From UBA4416 sp040387555 (GTDB lineage: Bacteria > Bacteroidota > Bacteroidia > B-17B0 > Aurantibacillaceae), in contig JAZKDO010000005.1 of NCBI GenBank assembly GCA_040387555.1, positions 186,001 to 250,000 on the forward strand: 64,000 nt of DNA, read 5' to 3'. Below the pieces are notes generated by a model. The model saw only the letters and a list, made by a program, of their open reading frames with translations. It made no database searches and had not been told where the DNA came from. The translations under genes were made by a program, and so were the position numbers. This document shows positions 18,198 through 28,300 of this stretch, piece after piece; the stretch's first letter is position 1, and the number at the start of each line of letters is the position of its first letter.

Positions 18198-19517
18198 ATG
18201 ACTGAGTATATTCCCTATATAGAAAGAAGCAGAAAAAATTTTTGGATCGTATTAGGCATTTACTTTTCGATATTTGTTTACACTTATATTTTATTTAAAT
18301 CCCCCTTCGAGTGCTACTTAGGCTATTTGATTATGATTCTCTTGCTTCCTGGATTTATTTATAAGTTTGGATGGAATAAAAATTTAGTATACATTTTCCT
18401 ATTATTGTTAATTGTTGGGATCATTCAGATTATTGCCGACAATAATAATACTGGAAATTTTCTGAAAGTATATTTAAGCTTAGTGCTCACTTATTTTTTT
18501 TATTATTATGTTATTTGTGAATTGGAGTTCAATGTGGAACAAATGTTTAAGTGGTATTTAAAGGGTTGTTATATCGCTGCATTAATTGGGATATTTCAGT
18601 TTGCATGCTTTCTGATAGGATTTGAACAAGGATACAATCTATTACATTATGCTAATAAAGGAGGTCGTGCAGTAACTGGGGGCCTTTTCGGTATAAGGAT
18701 AAATTCAATTTTCATGGAGCCGACCCATTTGGGCTCTGTTCTATCGGCTGCCTTCTTTATAGCAGTTTACAACTTGGTCAGTCGACAGAATTTTTACTAT
18801 AACCGCTTACAGAACTGGATTATTATTGTTTGTTATCTTTTGGCCTTTTCGGGAATGGGACAGATAGGTGTGTTTCTAACGATTATAATTCTTGCAATTA
18901 ATTTTGGTTTTGTTCGGTATGTAATTATAGCAGTACCGGTTATGTTACTTTCATTTAATTATTTATACGACCATGTAGACGATTTTAGAGAGCGTTTTGA
19001 TAGTACTTATGGGTTGTTTGTTAAAGGGGAGAAATTTGAGTTAGGGAAGACACATGGTTCTTCTTTTATTCTATATAATAATTATGTGGTAGCAACCAAT
19101 AATTTTGAAGGGAATTTTTTATTCGGGACAGGGTTGGGTTCCCATCAAACGGCATTTGAGAAATATTCTATAGGAAAAGACATTGGTACATGGGGGTTTG
19201 AACTGAATTCCGCTGATGCTAACTCGATGTTTTTAAGATTAATGTCAGAAACTGGACTGTTTGGTTTGGGAATGTTTTTCATCATAATGATTAAATGTTA
19301 TGTGAAACGAGATACATATAACGATTCTTATCATTGGTTAATCAGTAACGGGATTTTGATTATGATTTTGATAAATCTTTTCAGACAGGGGAATTATTAT
19401 CTCTACGGGTTTCCTTTTTTCTTAATGTTATATTATTATAACGCAGTAGCTCATAAAGAATTTTTGATTGAACAGAAGGAGAGACAAAAAAGCGAGCAAC
19501 ATATACTTTCAGTATAA
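18198..19517 (+). CDS. O-antigen/exopolysaccharide polymerase (Wzy-like)
   Basis: This 439-residue protein has roughly ten to eleven hydrophobic helices and a large loop at about residues 255-335 (DDFRERFDSTYGLF to WGFELNSADANS), the layout of Wzy polymerases, which join lipid-linked repeat units in the periplasm. The segment RINSIFMEPTHLGS with E174 is a recurrent Wzy feature, as is the late block SADANSMFLRLMSETGLFGLG. It starts 66 bases from the divergently read acyltransferase. Ligase (WaaL-type) activity cannot be fully excluded, but the surrounding repeat-unit genes favour a polymerase. Confidence 0.78.
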   Translation: MTEYIPYIERSRKNFWIVLGIYFSIFVYTYILFKSPFECYLGYLIMILLLPGFIYKFGWNKNLVYIFLLLLIVGIIQIIADNNNTGNFLKVYLSLVLTYFFYYYVICELEFNVEQMFKWYLKGCYIAALIGIFQFACFLIGFEQGYNLLHYANKGGRAVTGGLFGIRINSIFMEPTHLGSVLSAAFFIAVYNLVSRQNFYYNRLQNWIIIVCYLLAFSGMGQIGVFLTIIILAINFGFVRYVIIAVPVMLLSFNYLYDHVDDFRERFDSTYGLFVKGEKFELGKTHGSSFILYNNYVVATNNFEGNFLFGTGLGSHQTAFEKYSIGKDIGTWGFELNSADANSMFLRLMSETGLFGLGMFFIIMIKCYVKRDTYNDSYHWLISNGILIMILINLFRQGNYYLYGFPFFLMLYYYNAVAHKEFLIEQKERQKSEQHILSV

Positions 19518-19644
19518 TTCACAGTTCCGCATTTAATGATGTTATCGACCGATCAAATAGTGAGAAATGGAAATGAAGAAATTATCTTTTTTGGTCACAC
19601 TTTAGATAGGAGATTGGCACACGGAAATTAAAAAAGGCTTATGC

Positions 19645-19679
19645 AAAAAAAGGATTTACAATAAGTAAATCCTTTTTTA
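19645..19679. terminator. Bidirectional hairpin terminator
   Basis: The arms AAAAAAGGATTTAC and GTAAATCCTTTTTT form a 14-bp stem around an AATAA loop, with A and T tracts at both sides. It lies between the Wzy-like gene and the convergent T9SS cargo gene and can serve both. Confidence 0.8.
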
Positions 19680-19696
19680 ATATTAAATTTTTACGA

Positions 19697-22330
19697 TTAA
19701 TAAATTATTTTTCTTGTAATTTGCTCATCGCCAGATTGAATAAGCAGTAAATACATGCCGTTTTCTTTTTGAAGGGGTAACGCAATACGATCATCTGTAA
19801 CGTTTGTGCTTATCGTTTCAATTACTTTCTGACCAGCTAAATTGTAGATAGAGATATTAACAGGAGTAGGAGTGCTCATGCCGAATTTCACAACAACATT
19901 TGAAGGAGTATTGTAAACTGAAGTGCCCTCGTTTAGCATGTTTACATTTGCTACTGATGAGGCCTCCAACTTTTTAGAATTAGAAAAATGTACAATGAAT
20001 TCATAATCCTTACCTATTTGATCTGCGTCAAATTCATATTCTTGATTTTTTAATAAATCCACTTTTTTTCCAGTAGTTAGATCTTCTAACCAAACTGAAT
20101 TATATAGATTCAGACTCGCAAGACCTTTAACAGAAATAAAATGAGTGCCGTAAACTCCAGATTTAACGGTCATATGTACATCTTTTTCTTCTCCGTTATT
20201 GAACAATTTATTGCGAAGAAGTTCAAATTGATCCATACTCGTTGTATAGATATTATCTGCTTCTTCAGATGGAGAAGGAAGAAAAGCCAAATCAATACCA
20301 TTTTCGAAATTATCAGTGGCATCATCTGTAAAGCTGATAAAGGTCCGTCCTCCTATTCCATTTATATTATTATAAACACTAAAAATAATAGCGTTTTCCG
20401 GATCGGCCGATTTTAAAAGATTAGGATTACCATTAACATTTTTACAGGCTTCTGTAAAAACAATATTACCCCCGGCAAATGCACAGCAAAAAAATCCTTG
20501 ATTTGGAGAAATGATACCTCCATTAGGATCGTAAGAATATGTCTCATCTTCAAGTAAAATTAAAAATGTCGAATATAAATTCCCTGAAGCTGCAACTACT
20601 GCGCTATAGGTAATTGGACAGGCATATGGATTACCAACTAAATTGTATCCATTACTAGCACCTCCGGAAGTAACCGGGAAATTAACTGTGCCAAAATTAG
20701 GTGTGCCTTGGCTGTTATAAACCAAAGGAGAAGTCATTCCGAACATATTATCCGACATCCAGACCTGAAATCCTTTTCCAGGAGTTAAAGGGGTTGTTGT
20801 AGAAGTGACAGCAACAGTCGCACCTGTAACAGAATTATAAGTTCTTACTGATCGGAAAGGGCCCGTTGCAGGTGGTGCACTTGTTGCATTACCATCATTA
20901 CCACCAACGCCGCTCATATAAAAACGAGGATCGTTATCCCAATCCGCTAATGTGCTGTTACTTGTTGGGCTCGATAACCATTGCCATCCTGCCTGCGCAG
21001 GACCATTGACGTAACTTTCTAACACCCATCCAGTTCCAAATAAAGATCCACTTACTGTACCTATACGAGCGTAGGTGTTTGGTCCTGATGCAGGAATTGT
21101 AATAATACCGGAACCGGAAGTTCCGAAACTTCCTGAATTTACAAGCAACTTATAAAAGACAGCCACATTAGAAAGAACAGAAACTCCCGCAGCGTTTGCT
21201 GTTGTTAAATCATTAAAACTAGTTCCCTGTGTTCCTGAAATTGTTTGTGCGCTTGAGCCAGTAAAACTTACCAAGCCTGACCTGCAATTTATGCCACTGT
21301 TATTTACTAAATTACCTTTAATGTCAATGTTAAAGTTACTTGTTGAAACATCAAGCAGGCCGCTGGTTAAAGTTAAATTTTGGGTTACAGAAATATCTTT
21401 TGCTAAAGCAGTTGTCCCTGTACCGGCAACCACCATATTATTAAAAACTTCATTGACTCCGGTAATTCTACTAATGGTTTGTGATGAGGAAGTGTTAAAG
21501 GTCACAGTTGACTGGTTAAGTACATTTGAACTCGATTGATTTAACCAATTTCCCCCCACTGTCAAATTAAAATTATTCATATTAAAAGCGTGCCCTGTCG
21601 AGGAGCCAATTGTAAAATTATTAAGGATAGTTATATTTCCCTGTGCAGTTCTTGTAGTTGAAGAAGCGCCAAGTAAAATCAAATTATAATAGGTAGAACT
21701 TTTGATTTGAGTACTTAAATTACCGAAGTAAGTGAAAGTATTACCAATGCCGGATGCATCTAAAGATCCTACAGAACTAAAATTTGAACTAAGAGTAAGA
21801 GTTGAGGCCGCACCATTAATCCATTTTCCGGTAGAGTTCATTGAAATACCCTTCAGATTAGCAGAGCCCAAATTAGTTACTGTTGCAGAATTAATAGTTA
21901 CTATATTGCTAGCTGAGATTGTTGTTCCAGCACTAATAGTTAAATTTTTATAAATCCACCAATTAGTAACGCCACTGAACACTACCGACGAGGAAAACGT
22001 ACAAGGGGCTTGTATATACAATACCAAACCAGATACGTTACCACTATTAGTAAAATCACCATATAAGTTAAGTTTTTTTCCGTTTCCGCTTAATGTTCCG
22101 TTATTTAATAATGTCTTGGCAGCATGAGCTGTAGCAAATAAATTTATGGTATGTCCGCTGTTTACCGTAACATTATCGTCGAAATCAGGAATACCATCGG
22201 AATCCACCCCTGTAATAGCCCAAGTAGCAGGAGCGCTCCAAGTACCGGAAGCAATACTTGAGAAAGTTGCGGCGGAAATATTATTTAAACCTAATAAGGC
22301 AAAAAATAAAAGAGTAGATAGTTTATTCAT
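19697..22330 (-). CDS. Large T9SS-secreted surface protein (type A sorting domain)
   Basis: This 877-residue protein has a Sec signal peptide (residues 1-20, LLFFALLGLNNISA). About residues 24-400 are a long stretch of short threonine/serine/asparagine-rich beta-strand repeats (SGTWSAPATWAI, VTVNSGHTINL, NLTLTSGLLDVS) typical of beta-helical adhesin-like proteins. A middle region follows with glycine/proline-rich segments. The C-terminal about 75 residues (PTPVNISIYNLAGQKV ... GMYLLLIQSGDEQITRKIIY, given in parts) form a type A T9SS sorting domain, so it should cross the outer membrane and be anchored or released. It ends at a shared terminator. Function is otherwise unknown; adhesion is a guess. 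Confidence 0.88.
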   Translation of the reverse strand: MNKLSTLLFFALLGLNNISAATFSSIASGTWSAPATWAITGVDSDGIPDFDDNVTVNSGHTINLFATAHAAKTLLNNGTLSGNGKKLNLYGDFTNSGNVSGLVLYIQAPCTFSSSVVFSGVTNWWIYKNLTISAGTTISASNIVTINSATVTNLGSANLKGISMNSTGKWINGAASTLTLSSNFSSVGSLDASGIGNTFTYFGNLSTQIKSSTYYNLILLGASSTTRTAQGNITILNNFTIGSSTGHAFNMNNFNLTVGGNWLNQSSSNVLNQSTVTFNTSSSQTISRITGVNEVFNNMVVAGTGTTALAKDISVTQNLTLTSGLLDVSTSNFNIDIKGNLVNNSGINCRSGLVSFTGSSAQTISGTQGTSFNDLTTANAAGVSVLSNVAVFYKLLVNSGSFGTSGSGIITIPASGPNTYARIGTVSGSLFGTGWVLESYVNGPAQAGWQWLSSPTSNSTLADWDNDPRFYMSGVGGNDGNATSAPPATGPFRSVRTYNSVTGATVAVTSTTTPLTPGKGFQVWMSDNMFGMTSPLVYNSQGTPNFGTVNFPVTSGGASNGYNLVGNPYACPITYSAVVAASGNLYSTFLILLEDETYSYDPNGGIISPNQGFFCCAFAGGNIVFTEACKNVNGNPNLLKSADPENAIIFSVYNNINGIGGRTFISFTDDATDNFENGIDLAFLPSPSEEADNIYTTSMDQFELLRNKLFNNGEEKDVHMTVKSGVYGTHFISVKGLASLNLYNSVWLEDLTTGKKVDLLKNQEYEFDADQIGKDYEFIVHFSNSKKLEASSVANVNMLNEGTSVYNTPSNVVVKFGMSTPTPVNISIYNLAGQKVIETISTNVTDDRIALPLQKENGMYLLLIQSGDEQITRKIIY

Positions 22331-22347
22331 GTAGTCAAAATTTTAAT

Positions 22348-22355
22348 CAAAGTTA
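22348..22355 (-). promoter_or_regulatory. TAnnTTTG promoter -7 box candidate for the T9SS surface protein
   Basis: The minus strand reads TAACTTTG 17 bases ahead of the ATG, matching the Bacteroidota -7 consensus TAnnTTTG. I see no convincing TTTG at the -33 position. Confidence 0.4.
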
Positions 22356-22472
22356 GAAAAATAAGTGGAATTTCCTAGCTGAACTACCCAATAAATATGC
22401 CAATTGTGGATATTTATAAGTCTCCAAAAAAAAATTAACAATTCAGCTAAAAAACTAAAATATTTAGGGCGT

Positions 22473-22784
22473 TTATGCCTGAGCGGTTGGGCCGCCAAAA
22501 TTTAAAGGCAGCGCATTCATTTCACTGTCCTTTATCTTCCCGTGCATTTGTTCAAAGCGTTGAACATTATCTGCTAAAGCTTTCATTAAACGCTTGGCAT
22601 GTTGTGGGGTTAATACAATACGAGATTTCACTTTTGCTTTAGGCACACCCGGCATCACTTTAATAAAATCTACTACAAACTCTGTAGGAGAATGTGTAAT
22701 AATGGCTAAATTGGAATATATACCTTCTGCTATTTCTTCAGAAAGTTCAATGTTCAGTTGGTTTTCAGGATTTTGATTTTCCAT
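22473..22784 (-). CDS. DUF3467 family protein
   Basis: This 103-residue acidic-to-neutral protein matches the DUF3467 family by eye: LNIELSEEIAEGIYSNLAII, FVVDFIKVMPGVPKAKVKSR and LTPQHAKRLMKALADNV (listed in parts). Members are small cytoplasmic proteins common in Bacteroidota and in some other phyla, and no function has been established. There is no signal peptide. It lies downstream of htpG on the same strand but separated by a 160-base gap that contains an inverted repeat, so joint transcription is uncertain. Confidence 0.85.
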   Translation of the reverse strand: MENQNPENQLNIELSEEIAEGIYSNLAIITHSPTEFVVDFIKVMPGVPKAKVKSRIVLTPQHAKRLMKALADNVQRFEQMHGKIKDSEMNALPLNFGGPTAQA

Positions 22785-22833
22785 TTATATTTTTTACTAA
22801 AGATAATTGTTTTTTATATAGGGTTGAAAAAAA

Positions 22834-22933
22834 ATGGAACGCAGATAACACAAATAATTATGATTTAATATGATTTTAATTTTCAGTAAAAGATCATTTT
22901 TTATCATAACAATCAGTGTCATCAGCGTTCTAT
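22834..22933. repeat. 100-bp imperfect inverted repeat (GAACGC...GCGTTC type)
   Basis: The outer arms ATGGAACGCAGATAACAC and GTGTCATCAGCGTTCTAT are imperfect inverted copies. An inner pair (TTATGATTTAATATGAT and ATCATTTTTTATCATAA) is also inverted around a short centre. The whole could fold into one long hairpin. Similar sequences beginning with (A/T)GAACGC(A/T)GAT and ending with ATC(A/T)GCGTTCTAT recur between genes of Bacteroidota genomes as I remember them. It lies between htpG and the DUF3467 gene. Confidence 0.6.
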
Positions 22934-22947
22934 CAAAATTATTAAAA

Positions 22948-24846
22948 CTAATTAATCATCTCAACACTACGTTTCACAAACTTAGTCAATTCTTCCCCTT
23001 TTAATAATCCTTGAGATAATAATGCAAGGTCTGCGGCCTGTTTTGCTAACTGGCTTTGCTTTTCAGCATCTTTTTCTACTAATATTTTACTGATTAACGG
23101 ATGGTTTGCATTAACTACTAAATTATACATATCAGGCATTGAACCATAAAAATTCATGCCACCTCCGCCACCCATGGCTTGCATATCTTTCATGCGGCGC
23201 ATAAATTCAGGACGTGTAATCAGCATTGGAGAATCCGTTTCGCTTAAACTTTCAAATGTTACTGTGTATTTTTCTTTTGCAACTACTCCTTCCACAATTG
23301 GCTTCAACGTTTTTTGCTCATCTTCACTCAATTTACTAACCTGACCGTCATCTTTTTTGATCAGTTTTTCAACTGTATCAGCATCGACACGTACAAACTG
23401 TGTATTCGTTAATTTACTTTCTAAATGATTGATTAAATGCGAATCTAATGGAGAATCCATTAACAATACATCGTAACCACGAGATTTAGCGGCATCAATA
23501 TAGGTGTGTTGTTCATCCATGTTAGTGGCATACAAAAAAGTTATTTTACCATCTTTATCTGTTTGATTAGCTTTAACATGCGCTTCATATTCTTCAAGAG
23601 TAAACGCTTTCGCTTCTGTATTTTTCACTAAAGCAAACTTTGCTGCTTTTTCGTAGAATTTCTCATCGCTGATCATTCCGTATTGCACAAAAATTTTCAC
23701 ATCATCCCATTTGCCTTCAAAATCAGGGCGTTCTTTTTTAAATATCTCTTCTAACTTATCGGCTACTTTTTTAGTAATGTGCGAAGAAATTTTCTTCACG
23801 TTATGATCTGCCTGTAAATAACTACGGCTCACATTTAATGGAATATCCGGACTATCAATCACACCACGTAACATGGTTAAAAAGTCAGGCACAATGTTTT
23901 CTACATTATCCGTTACAAATACCTGGTTACTGTATAATTGAATACGGTCTTTTGGTGCTTCAAACTTGTTTGATAATTTCGGGAAATATAAAATACCTGT
24001 TAAATTAAAAGGGTAATCGACATTTAAATGAATGTGAAATAGAGGTTCTTCAAATTGCATTGGGTATAATTCCCTGTAAAAAGCTTTGTAGTCTTCATCT
24101 TTCAAATCTGCCGGTTTTTTTACCCATGCAGGAACAGGATTGTTGATAATGTTTTCTACTTCAATTTCAGTTTCTTTTTCGTGTCCTTTTTCATCTTTTT
24201 CGCCACTTGGAATCCAATCTTTTTTGGTTCCGAAAACAATTTCGACAGGTAAAAATTTACAGTATTTTTTTAGCAAGCCCTCAATTTTAGAATTCTCTAA
24301 AAACTCTAAACTATCTTCGGCAACATGCAACACGATTTCTGTTCCACGATCTGTTTTTACATTCGTTTCTTCAATTTGGTATTCCGGACTTCCGTCGCAT
24401 TCCCAACGAACCGCTTTACTTCCTTCTTTATAGGACAATGAAAAGATTTCGACCTTTTGAGCTACCATAAAAGCGGAGTAAAATCCTAAACCAAAATGTC
24501 CGATCACGACGTTCTTATCAACTTTATCTTTGTATTTGGTCACAAATTCTTCAGCCCCGCTGAAAGCGATCTGCGTAATATATTTTTCGATCTCTTCCGC
24601 TGTCATTCCAATACCTTTATCTTTAATGGTAATGGTTTTAGCGTCCTTATCAACTTTTACTTCAATTTTAAGATCTCCTAATTCTCCTTTGGCTTCTCCC
24701 ATAGAAGTCAAGGCCTTTAGCTTTTGAGTGGCATCCGTGGCGTTACTTACTAATTCACGTAAAAAGATTTCATTATCACTGTAAAGAAACTTTTTAATAA
24801 TGGGGAAAATGTTTTCTGTTTGAACGTTAATTTTTCCGGTGCTCAT
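22948..24846 (-). CDS. htpG: Molecular chaperone HtpG (Hsp90)
   Basis: This 632-residue cytosolic ATP-dependent chaperone has the GHKL ATPase motifs in order: LRELVSNATDATQKL with the catalytic Glu and Asn (about 30-44), DKGIGMT (about 77-83), and GHFGLGFYSAFMV (about 118-130). These are followed by the middle domain with SRSYLQ and the C-terminal dimerisation domain ending VKRSVEMIN. Length agrees with bacterial HtpG (about 610-640). It is transcribed alone on the minus strand. A short tandem and inverted repeat array lies about 150 bases upstream and may be its control region. Confidence 0.97.
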   Translation of the reverse strand: MSTGKINVQTENIFPIIKKFLYSDNEIFLRELVSNATDATQKLKALTSMGEAKGELGDLKIEVKVDKDAKTITIKDKGIGMTAEEIEKYITQIAFSGAEEFVTKYKDKVDKNVVIGHFGLGFYSAFMVAQKVEIFSLSYKEGSKAVRWECDGSPEYQIEETNVKTDRGTEIVLHVAEDSLEFLENSKIEGLLKKYCKFLPVEIVFGTKKDWIPSGEKDEKGHEKETEIEVENIINNPVPAWVKKPADLKDEDYKAFYRELYPMQFEEPLFHIHLNVDYPFNLTGILYFPKLSNKFEAPKDRIQLYSNQVFVTDNVENIVPDFLTMLRGVIDSPDIPLNVSRSYLQADHNVKKISSHITKKVADKLEEIFKKERPDFEGKWDDVKIFVQYGMISDEKFYEKAAKFALVKNTEAKAFTLEEYEAHVKANQTDKDGKITFLYATNMDEQHTYIDAAKSRGYDVLLMDSPLDSHLINHLESKLTNTQFVRVDADTVEKLIKKDDGQVSKLSEDEQKTLKPIVEGVVAKEKYTVTFESLSETDSPMLITRPEFMRRMKDMQAMGGGGGMNFYGSMPDMYNLVVNANHPLISKILVEKDAEKQSQLAKQAADLALLSQGLLKGEELTKFVKRSVEMIN

Positions 24847-24993
24847 GATATATAGTTTAGGTTATAGATTTTTTTTCGCTTCTGTTAGTCAAAGGTTATA
24901 CCAATGCAATTAAAAATGACAAATTGACAAGTGCTTATTCGAAAATCAGATTGTTTTCCATTAGATTCCATAAAGTTGTCATACGAGTGTCAT

Positions 24994-25035
24994 ATACTGT
25001 ATCTATGCTTTATCTATGCTTTATCTATACAGTAA
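24994..25035. repeat. Three 11-bp tandem units bounded by an 8-bp inverted repeat
   Basis: Units of TATCTATGCTT start at 25000 and 25011, and a diverged third (TATCTATACAG) at 25022. The array is enclosed by TACTGTAT (24995-25002) and ATACAGTA (25027-25034), which are exact inverted copies. It lies upstream of htpG and could be an operator or a simple repeat. Confidence 0.7.
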
Positions 25036-25121
25036 CATATACACTAACCCGAAAACATGTCAGGTAGTTTTTAATAATCTTGAAATGGAATACTCAATAT
25101 TTCATGAAAAACATATAAAAC

Positions 25122-25156
25122 AAAAAACCCTTAACTATTTCTAATTAAGGGTTTTT
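25122..25156 (-). terminator. Terminator of the tRNA-Gln gene
   Basis: The arms AAAACCCTTAA and TTAAGGGTTTT form an 11-bp stem. Read on the minus strand it lies 12 bases after the tRNA 3' end and is followed by a T tract. Confidence 0.75.
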
Positions 25157-25167
25157 CTCTTTTTCCG

Positions 25168-25240
25168 TTGTCCGACTAGGGCTCGAACCTAGACTCTACT
25201 GAACCAAAATCAGTCGTGTTGCCAGTTACACCATCGGACA
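25168..25240 (-). tRNA. tRNA-Gln (anticodon TTG)
   Basis: The minus strand folds into a 73-base cloverleaf. The acceptor stem is TGTCCGA/TCGGACA with discriminator A, the anticodon stem is ACTGA/TCAGT with loop TTTTGGT, and the T arm contains GGTTCGAGCCC. The anticodon TTG reads glutamine codons. No CCA is encoded next to it. Confidence 0.95.
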
Positions 25241-25379
25241 ATCTGAACTTAATTAAAAGTTCGGGGCACAAAAATAGTAAAATATCTGCATTTACAAAAA
25301 ATTCATAAAAAAAAAGATACATTCTGTTTAACTGCCATTTTTAGTTAATTTCGCATCTTATCTGTTTTAAAATACAACT

Positions 25380-28300
25380 ATGCAGTTTAAAAAATTAAAC
25401 AACATCATCGGCTGGATCGTTTTCGCCATTGCAACTTTCACTTATGTTTCTACAATTGAACCAACGGCAAGTTTTTGGGACTGCGGAGAGTACATCGCCT
25501 GTGCATATAAATTAGAAGTTGGTCACCCTCCGGGAGCACCGTTTTTTATGATTGTGGGACGGATGTTTACTTTATTAGCAGGTGGAGATCCGGCAATGGC
25601 TGGTAAAATGATCAATATCATGTCTGCTTTATGCAGTTCTTTTACGATACTATTTTTATTCTGGACCATTACCCGTATTGGAATTAAAGCGATTGTAAAA
25701 AAAGGGGAAGAATTTACTTCAGGTAAACAATGGGCTGTTATTGGCGCGGGAATTGTTGGAGGGCTTGCCTATACTTTCTCTGATTCTTTTTGGTTTTCGG
25801 CAGTTGAGGGAGAGGTGTATGCTATGTCTTCTTTCTTTACAGCCCTTGTATTCTGGGCTATTTTGAAGTGGGAAGAAGAAGACACTACTAACCCGGTGAG
25901 CGCCATGCGTTGGTTGGTAGTTATTGCCTATTTAATGGGATTATCCATTGGCGTCCATTTATTGAATTTATTATGTATTCCTGCTATTTGTTTTATTTAT
26001 TACTTCAAAAAGTACCCTTTTACCTGGAAATCCTTTTTTGTTACCGGTATTATCTCTTTAATTTTATTGGGAGGTATTCAAAATATTATGATCCCGAAAA
26101 TTGTAAAGTTTGCGGCTGATTATGAGATTTTCTTCGTTAATAAATTAGGAATGGGCTTTAATATTGGTTCTGCTTTCTATTTTGTTATCCTCTTCTTTGC
26201 TTTAGCGGCATTGATATTATATACGGTTAAGAAAAAAGAGTCGTATTATAAATTAGGATTTTATACCGCTATTTTATTTGCAGCCATTGCAGTTATTTCA
26301 GCTAATACAGGAAGCGGTATGTTTACCAGATTGCTTGTTTTAGGAGGATTATTGTATGGAATTCATTATTTAAAGTCAAAGAATATCAATACTCTAAATG
26401 TGATTCTGGTGAGTTTTACAACTTTGATTATTGGTTATTCTTCTTTCTTCATTTTAATTATCCGTTCACAGGCTAATACTCCAATGGATGAAAATGATCC
26501 GGAAAACGCCATTACCATGTTATCATATTTGAATCGTGAGCAATATGGAGATTGGCCATTAACTTATGGACAATATTATAACGCCCCAACTGATAATGCT
26601 AATTTTAAAGATGGAGAGCCTGTTTTTGCGAAGGACGAGGCTTCCAAAAAATATAAAATTGTAGATGATCGTAAAAAATCGATCCCTGCTTATCAAAAAG
26701 AATTTTGTACTCCTTTTCCCCGTATGTGGAGCCAACAGGGCAATCATGAAGCTGCGTACCGCTATTGGGGTGATGTTCAAAATCATCACAAAACTAAAGC
26801 AGTTATGAATGAGCAAACCGGACAAATGGAAGAGGTTCAGATTCCTAATTTTGCTGCAAACATGACGTATTTCATCAGCTACCAGTTAAAATACATGTAT
26901 CTGCGTTATTTTGCCTGGAATTTCATTGGCCGTCAGAATGATATTCAGGGCTTAAACGGAAATCCATTGGAAGGAAACTGGAAAACCGGTATTAAAGGCC
27001 TGGATGATGCTATATTGGATTCAGATACGGCTTTTGTGCCTCATGCTGCTTCTAATAATATGGCGAGCAACTCATTTTATGCTTTACCGTTTATTTTGGG
27101 ATTATTAGGTTTCGTATTTCACGTAAAGAACAATAAAAGTGATACCTGGGTTGTTGCTTTATTGTTTTTATTGAACGGATTAGCAGTTGTGTTTTATTTA
27201 AATCAATATCCTTACCAGCCACGTGAGCGTGATTATGCGTACGTCGCCTCGTTTTATGCATTTGCCATATTCATTGGCCTCGGTGTTTTATTTATTTTCG
27301 ATTTCTTAAGTAAAAAAACAAATGCCAAAACTGCTTCTGTAGTTGCAACAGTCGTTGGGTTAATCATACCTACATTAATGGTTTCTGAAGGGTGGGATGA
27401 TCATAATCGTTCCAAAAGAACGATGAGTCGCGATTTCGCGGTAAATTATCTGAATACATGCGCGCCAAATGCAATCTTGTTTACAAACGGTGATAATGAT
27501 ACCTTCCCACTTTGGTATGCCCAGGAAGTTGAGGGTGTAAGAACAGATGTGCGTGTGGTGAATTTAAGTTTATTACAAACCGATTGGTATATTAATCAGA
27601 TGCGTCGTGCAGCTTATGAATCAGCTCCTGTGCCATTTACTATTCCGCCGGATAAATACGTACAAAGCAAACGTGAAGTAGTCTATATCATGGATAAAGG
27701 AACAGGGCCCATGAATTTGAAGAAAGCGATTGATTTTGTTGTATCGGATGACCTGGAAAATAAATTAGATTATGGTAATAAACCGTTGGATTATTTCCCT
27801 TCTAAAACTTTTTACGTGCCGGTTGATTCAGCGACAGTAATGCGTGAAAAAGTAATTGGAGTAAAAGATACGGCCCGTTTGGTTAAATCTATTAAATGGA
27901 GCATTAATCGTCAGTATTTGACTAAGAATGATTTAATGGTATTGGATCTGATTGCTCATAATAATTGGAAACGTCCTATTTATTTTGCGGTAACAACTGG
28001 TGCTGAAGCTTACTTAGGACTGGAGGAATATTTTCAATTAGAGGGATTAGCTTATCGCTTAACTCCCATTAAAAATAATGAAAATGAAATGGCTGTTGGC
28101 GGCCGTGTGAACACAGACCTGATGTACGATAATGTGATGAATAAATTTGCATGGGGCGGTTTGGATAAGCCGGGTGTAAGTTTGGATGAAAACTGTACAC
28201 GTATGGCTTCCAATATGAGAATGCAAATGGCCACTTTAGCAGGTGCATTGATTAGCAAAGGACAAAAGAAAAAAGCAGAGAAGGTCCTTGATCTATGTCT

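Larger units (their letters stand above)
24847..25167. other. Intergenic region between htpG and tRNA-Gln
   Basis: This 320-base stretch carries no gene that I can support. It holds the repeat array at 24994-25035 and the tRNA terminator at 25122-25156. The 50 bases ahead of htpG are A/T-rich and contain no good TAnnTTTG box. Confidence 0.6.

Noticed and set aside
19536..19634. A 32-codon reading frame (starting ATGATG) after the Wzy gene
   Set aside because: No recognisable domain, no promoter-like box and position between a gene and its terminator; I read it as non-coding.
19697..22330. The threonine/asparagine-rich repeats of the surface protein as a DNA-level tandem repeat
   Set aside because: The similarity is at the level of beta-strand pattern; no exact tandem nucleotide repeats are visible.
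20141..22334. Several open frames of 60-90 codons on the + strand inside the large T9SS gene
   Set aside because: They are shadows of the repeat-rich minus-strand gene, which has a signal peptide and sorting domain; their products show no domain.
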